Positions 14,615 to 17,509 of a stretch of 17,509 nt of DNA are shown here, one piece after another (the first letter of the stretch is position 1; each line of letters opens with the position of its first letter). A program made the position numbers and the translations under genes. The stretch spans positions 1-17,509 of the forward strand of contig CAQBGY010000039.1 of the NCBI GenBank assembly GCA_948759685.1, given 5' to 3'. The stretch comes from an uncultured Eubacterium sp. (GTDB taxonomy: Bacteria > Bacillota_A > Clostridia > Lachnospirales > Lachnospiraceae). The notes under the pieces are model-generated. The model saw only the letters and a program-made list of their open reading frames with translations, was not told the origin of the DNA and searched no databases.

Positions 14615-17191
14615 TTATTTTACAACTAACTGGTTATTGTCCACATCAAAGATTATCGTATCACCCATATTAACTTTACCCTCTAAAATAACCTTTGCTG
14701 CCAATGTTTCCACATTCTTTTGCAGGTATCTCTTTAAAGGTCTTGCACCATACACCGGATCATAACCATTGTCTGCAACATACTTTTTCGCTGCATCTGT
14801 CAGGCAGATTTTCAAATCTTTATCTGCCAGTCGTTGATTCAGATTTGCAACAATCAAATCAACAATGCCGCCGATATTACTTCTTGTCAACGGTTTAAAC
14901 ATTACGATTTCATCCAGACGGTTTAGAAACTCCGGTCTGAAATGTCCACGCAAATCATTCATTACCAGTTCCTGATTTTCATCTTTAATATTGCCTTCCT
15001 CATCAATACCCTCTAACAGGAATGACGAACCAATATTAGAAGTCATAATGAGAATCGTATTCTTAAAGTCTACAGTTCTTCCCTGAGAATCCGTAATCCT
15101 GCCATCATCTAACACTTGAAGCAATACATTGAACACATCAGGATGTGCTTTTTCCACCTCGTCAAACAATACAACAGAATATGGTTTCCTGCGCACTGCC
15201 TCTGTCAGCTGTCCTCCCTCATCATATCCTACATATCCCGGAGGCGCTCCTATGAGACGGGACACACTGTATTTCTCCATGTACTCACTCATATCAATTC
15301 TTACAATATTACTCTCGTCATCAAACAGACTTTCTGCCAACGCCTTTGCCAGTTCTGTTTTGCCTACACCTGTAGGACCAAGAAATAAGAAGGAGCCAAT
15401 TGGTTTGCTCGGGTCTTTGATTCCTGCTTTGGAACGGATAATCGATTCTGTAATCTTTGTCACTGCCTCGTCCTGACCGATAACTCTCTTGTGCAGTTCT
15501 TCGTCCAGATGCAGTGTCTTATTTCTTTCTGTCTCAGTCAGTTTTGCTACAGGGATACCGGTCCAGCGGGATATAATTCTTGCAATCTCCTCATCCGTTA
15601 CGCTTTCCCTCACAAGAGACAAATCCTTCGCACCTACTTTTTCTTCTTCTGCCTGTAACTGCTTTTGCAAATCAGGCAATGTACCATACTGTAGCTGTGC
15701 AGCCTTGTCCAAATCATAATCATTTTGTGCTTTTTCGATATCTTTCTTTACCTGCTCTACCTGTTCCCGAAGTTCTTGCAGTTTGTTGACAGAATTTTTT
15801 TCATTCTCCCATGTAACTTTCTTATTCTGGTACATATCACGAAGCTCTACCAACTCTTTTTGAAGTTCCTGTAATCTGTCCATGCTTAGATTATCATTTT
15901 CCTTCTTCAAAGCTGCTTCTTCAATTTCCAGCTGCATGACTTTTCTTCTCAGTTCATCTACTTCTGTCGGCATGGAATCCATCTCTGTTTTAATCAATGC
16001 ACATGCCTCATCTACTAAGTCAATCGCCTTATCCGGCAAAAATCTGTCCGTAATATATCTGTCAGACAATGTTGCCGCACTGACTAAAGCACCATCCTGA
16101 ATTTTTACACCATGAAATACTTCATACCGTTCTTTGAGTCCACGCAATATCGAAATTGTGTCCTCCACAGTAGGTTCACTAACCATAACCGGCTGGAAAC
16201 GTCTCTCCAATGCCTTATCCTTTTCGATATATTGACGATATTCATCCAATGTTGTTGCACCAATGCAATGTAACTCTCCACGGGCAAGCATCGGCTTTAA
16301 CATATTACCTGCATCCATGGCACCGTCCGTTTTTCCCGCTCCTACGATTGTGTGCAGCTCATCAATAAATAAAATAATCTCTCCATCACTGCTTTTTACA
16401 TCTTCCAAAACTGCTTTCAGACGTTCCTCAAACTCTCCGCGGTATTTTGCTCCTGCCACCAATGCTCCTAAGTCTAAGGAAAATATCTTTTTGTCCTTTA
16501 ATCCATCAGGAACATCTCCTTTGACAATACGCTGTGCCAGACCTTCCACTGCCGCTGTCTTACCAACACCCGGCTCGCCAATTAACACCGGATTATTTTT
16601 CGTCTTTCTGGAAAGTATACGGATGACATTTCTTATCTCTGAGTCCCTTCCGATAACCGGATCCAGTTTTTGGCTTCTTGCTCTCTCTACTAAATCCTGT
16701 CCATATTTTCCTAATGCATCATATGTCCCTTCGGGATTATCCGATGTGACACGCACATTACCTCTTACTTCCTCTAACACACCAAGAAATCTTTCTCTTG
16801 TAATTCCATACTCTTTAAAAATTTCTTTGACTTCTTTATTGGGTTTTGCAATCAGCATCAAAAATAAATGTTCCACGGAAACATATTCGTCTCCCATTCT
16901 CTTTGCTTCATCTTCTGCATGTATCAGAACATCATTGAGTGCCTGACTCATAAACATATTACCGCCCTGTACCTTAGTGCGCTTTGCGATAGCCTGTTCT
17001 ACTCTGTTTCTAAAATGCTCCGGCTGTATTTCCATTTTTTCAATCAGTTTCATAATCAGGCTGTCATCCAGATTTATTAACGCATACAGTAAATGTTCCT
17101 GATCAATTTCCTGATTTCCATATTCACTGGCGATTTTCTCTGTATTCTGTATCGCCTCAATGGACTTTTGTGTAAACTTACTGATATTCAT
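14615..17191 (-). CDS. clpB: ATP-dependent disaggregase ClpB (Hsp100)
   Basis: At 858 residues this is the standard length. Order: N-terminal Clp_N repeat domain (~1-145); first AAA+ module with Walker A GEPGVGKT (205-212) and Walker B ILFIDE (273-278); long coiled-coil middle domain (~405-525), which marks ClpB rather than ClpC/ClpA; second AAA+ module with Walker A GPTGVGKT (605-612) and Walker B VVLFDE (673-678). No ClpP-binding loop is evident. It works as a cytosolic hexamer with DnaK to pull proteins out of aggregates. The ATG has a perfect GGAGG 7 nt upstream. The ~250-nt upstream region has no CIRCE (TTAGCACTC-type) or CtsR (GGTCAAA repeat) box that I can see, so heat-shock control is not explained by the sequence. 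It is monocistronic with its own terminator. Confidence 0.97.
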   Translation of the reverse strand: MNISKFTQKSIEAIQNTEKIASEYGNQEIDQEHLLYALINLDDSLIMKLIEKMEIQPEHFRNRVEQAIAKRTKVQGGNMFMSQALNDVLIHAEDEAKRMGDEYVSVEHLFLMLIAKPNKEVKEIFKEYGITRERFLGVLEEVRGNVRVTSDNPEGTYDALGKYGQDLVERARSQKLDPVIGRDSEIRNVIRILSRKTKNNPVLIGEPGVGKTAAVEGLAQRIVKGDVPDGLKDKKIFSLDLGALVAGAKYRGEFEERLKAVLEDVKSSDGEIILFIDELHTIVGAGKTDGAMDAGNMLKPMLARGELHCIGATTLDEYRQYIEKDKALERRFQPVMVSEPTVEDTISILRGLKERYEVFHGVKIQDGALVSAATLSDRYITDRFLPDKAIDLVDEACALIKTEMDSMPTEVDELRRKVMQLEIEEAALKKENDNLSMDRLQELQKELVELRDMYQNKKVTWENEKNSVNKLQELREQVEQVKKDIEKAQNDYDLDKAAQLQYGTLPDLQKQLQAEEEKVGAKDLSLVRESVTDEEIARIISRWTGIPVAKLTETERNKTLHLDEELHKRVIGQDEAVTKITESIIRSKAGIKDPSKPIGSFLFLGPTGVGKTELAKALAESLFDDESNIVRIDMSEYMEKYSVSRLIGAPPGYVGYDEGGQLTEAVRRKPYSVVLFDEVEKAHPDVFNVLLQVLDDGRITDSQGRTVDFKNTILIMTSNIGSSFLLEGIDEEGNIKDENQELVMNDLRGHFRPEFLNRLDEIVMFKPLTRSNIGGIVDLIVANLNQRLADKDLKICLTDAAKKYVADNGYDPVYGARPLKRYLQKNVETLAAKVILEGKVNMGDTIIFDVDNNQLVVK

Positions 17192-17449
17192 ACAATTACC
17201 TCCATTATTTGCTATAACCTGTATTGATAAATAATAGTCATTGTTATGTTAACTATTAACTGTCTATGAATATACTACCTAATTATTATATTTTAACCAT
17301 TAATTATTGAATAATTTGTTACTTTTCTGTTAATATCTGTATTTTATATAAGTTTTATAAATTGAGCAGGCTGACTCCTGCCCGATTACGCAAATGAAGA
17401 GCCGAAAGAAAATACCTTCCGGCTCTTTTACATACAAATAGTTACTTGA
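17192..17449. other. clpB upstream region
   Basis: A 258-nt, very AT-rich non-coding stretch. Several A/T-rich -10-like hexamers occur (for example a TATAAT near 17289), but no convincing -35/-10 pair. GTTAATAGTTAAC on minus (about 17248-17260) is a short inverted repeat. The right end holds GCAGG-N6-CCTGC (17366-17381) and a larger hairpin (separate entry). Confidence 0.5.
17397..17427 (-). terminator. Terminator-like hairpin upstream of clpB
   Basis: Arms AAGAGCCGAAAG (17397-17408) and CTTCCGGCTCTT (17416-17427), 7-nt loop. The one mismatch on plus becomes a G-U pair on minus, favouring minus-strand use. It lies shortly after a minus-strand stop codon (17450), so it probably ends the gene that enters from the right edge. 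The U-tract is weak. Confidence 0.55.
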
Positions 17450-17509
17450 TTATTCATAATTATTTATTCTCTGTCTGTATTTCTTCAGCAGAAAAGTCAC
17501 TCCCCTACA
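17450..17509 (-). CDS. Possible C-terminal end of a gene entering from the right (partial)
   Basis: On minus, the only frame open from the window edge reads 19 residues, CRGVTFLLKKYRQRINNYE, then TAA at 17450-17452. A terminator-like hairpin follows 22 nt later, which is what supports it being a real gene end. The fragment is too short to name a family. Confidence 0.35.
   Translation of the reverse strand, partial: CRGVTFLLKKYRQRINNYE

Noticed and set aside
16263..16946. 227-aa plus-strand ORF
   Set aside because: It is antisense to clpB, which has full family motifs and a good RBS; the antisense frame is open by codon bias and has no recognisable domain.
17366..17381. GCAGG-N6-CCTGC as an independent terminator
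   Set aside because: The stem is only 5 bp with no U-tract of note on either strand; mentioned in the region entry only.

Overview
The window looks like chromosomal DNA of a low-GC, Gram-positive anaerobe of the Clostridia, most probably a Lachnospiraceae (Roseburia/Coprococcus/Lachnospira-like). The reasons are AT-rich DNA, strong GGAGG-type Shine-Dalgarno sequences with frequent TTG starts, and small families I recognise from that group (DUF5716, DUF5717, DUF4250, DUF2442). Nearly all genes are on the minus strand; only citrate synthase is on plus. All calls come from reading the sequence; no database search was run.

Region 1 (1-5557, minus) is a tight cluster rarA -> 1178-aa DUF5717-like protein -> DUF5716-like protein (running off the left edge). 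RarA is a conserved AAA+ replication-recombination ATPase. Its stop codon overlaps the TTG start of the giant protein (TTGA). The giant protein is a long alpha-solenoid with beta-domains. The next gene begins like an Hsp70/actin-fold ATPase. This is the least understood part of the window and the best candidate for an undescribed system.

Region 2 (5558-7206): a divergent intergenic region with an extended -10 promoter drives citrate synthase (plus). The gene ends in a bidirectional hairpin shared with the convergent fic gene.

Region 3 (7207-9956, minus) looks accessory. It holds a self-inhibited (class II) Fic AMPylator with 12-bp tandem repeats in its leader, a GC-rich block of nested palindromes, a DUF2442 gene frameshifted in an A6 run, a DUF4250 gene, a three-helix membrane protein and a small multidrug-export-family membrane protein. 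The last four run in one direction behind an extended -10 promoter.

Region 4 (9999-13325, minus): a polysaccharide deacetylase lies downstream of a Zn/Cd-exporting P1B ATPase and its ArsR/SmtB repressor. The repressor gene has a consensus promoter with a 9-2-9 operator over the transcription start, a classic metal-inducible efflux operon.

Region 5 (13348-17509, minus): an SGNH-fold membrane-anchored protein, then the ClpB disaggregase, each followed by a hairpin terminator. At the right edge there is a possible C-terminal tail of another minus-strand gene with a terminator-like hairpin after it. I see no tRNA, rRNA, CRISPR array, transposase or integrase.
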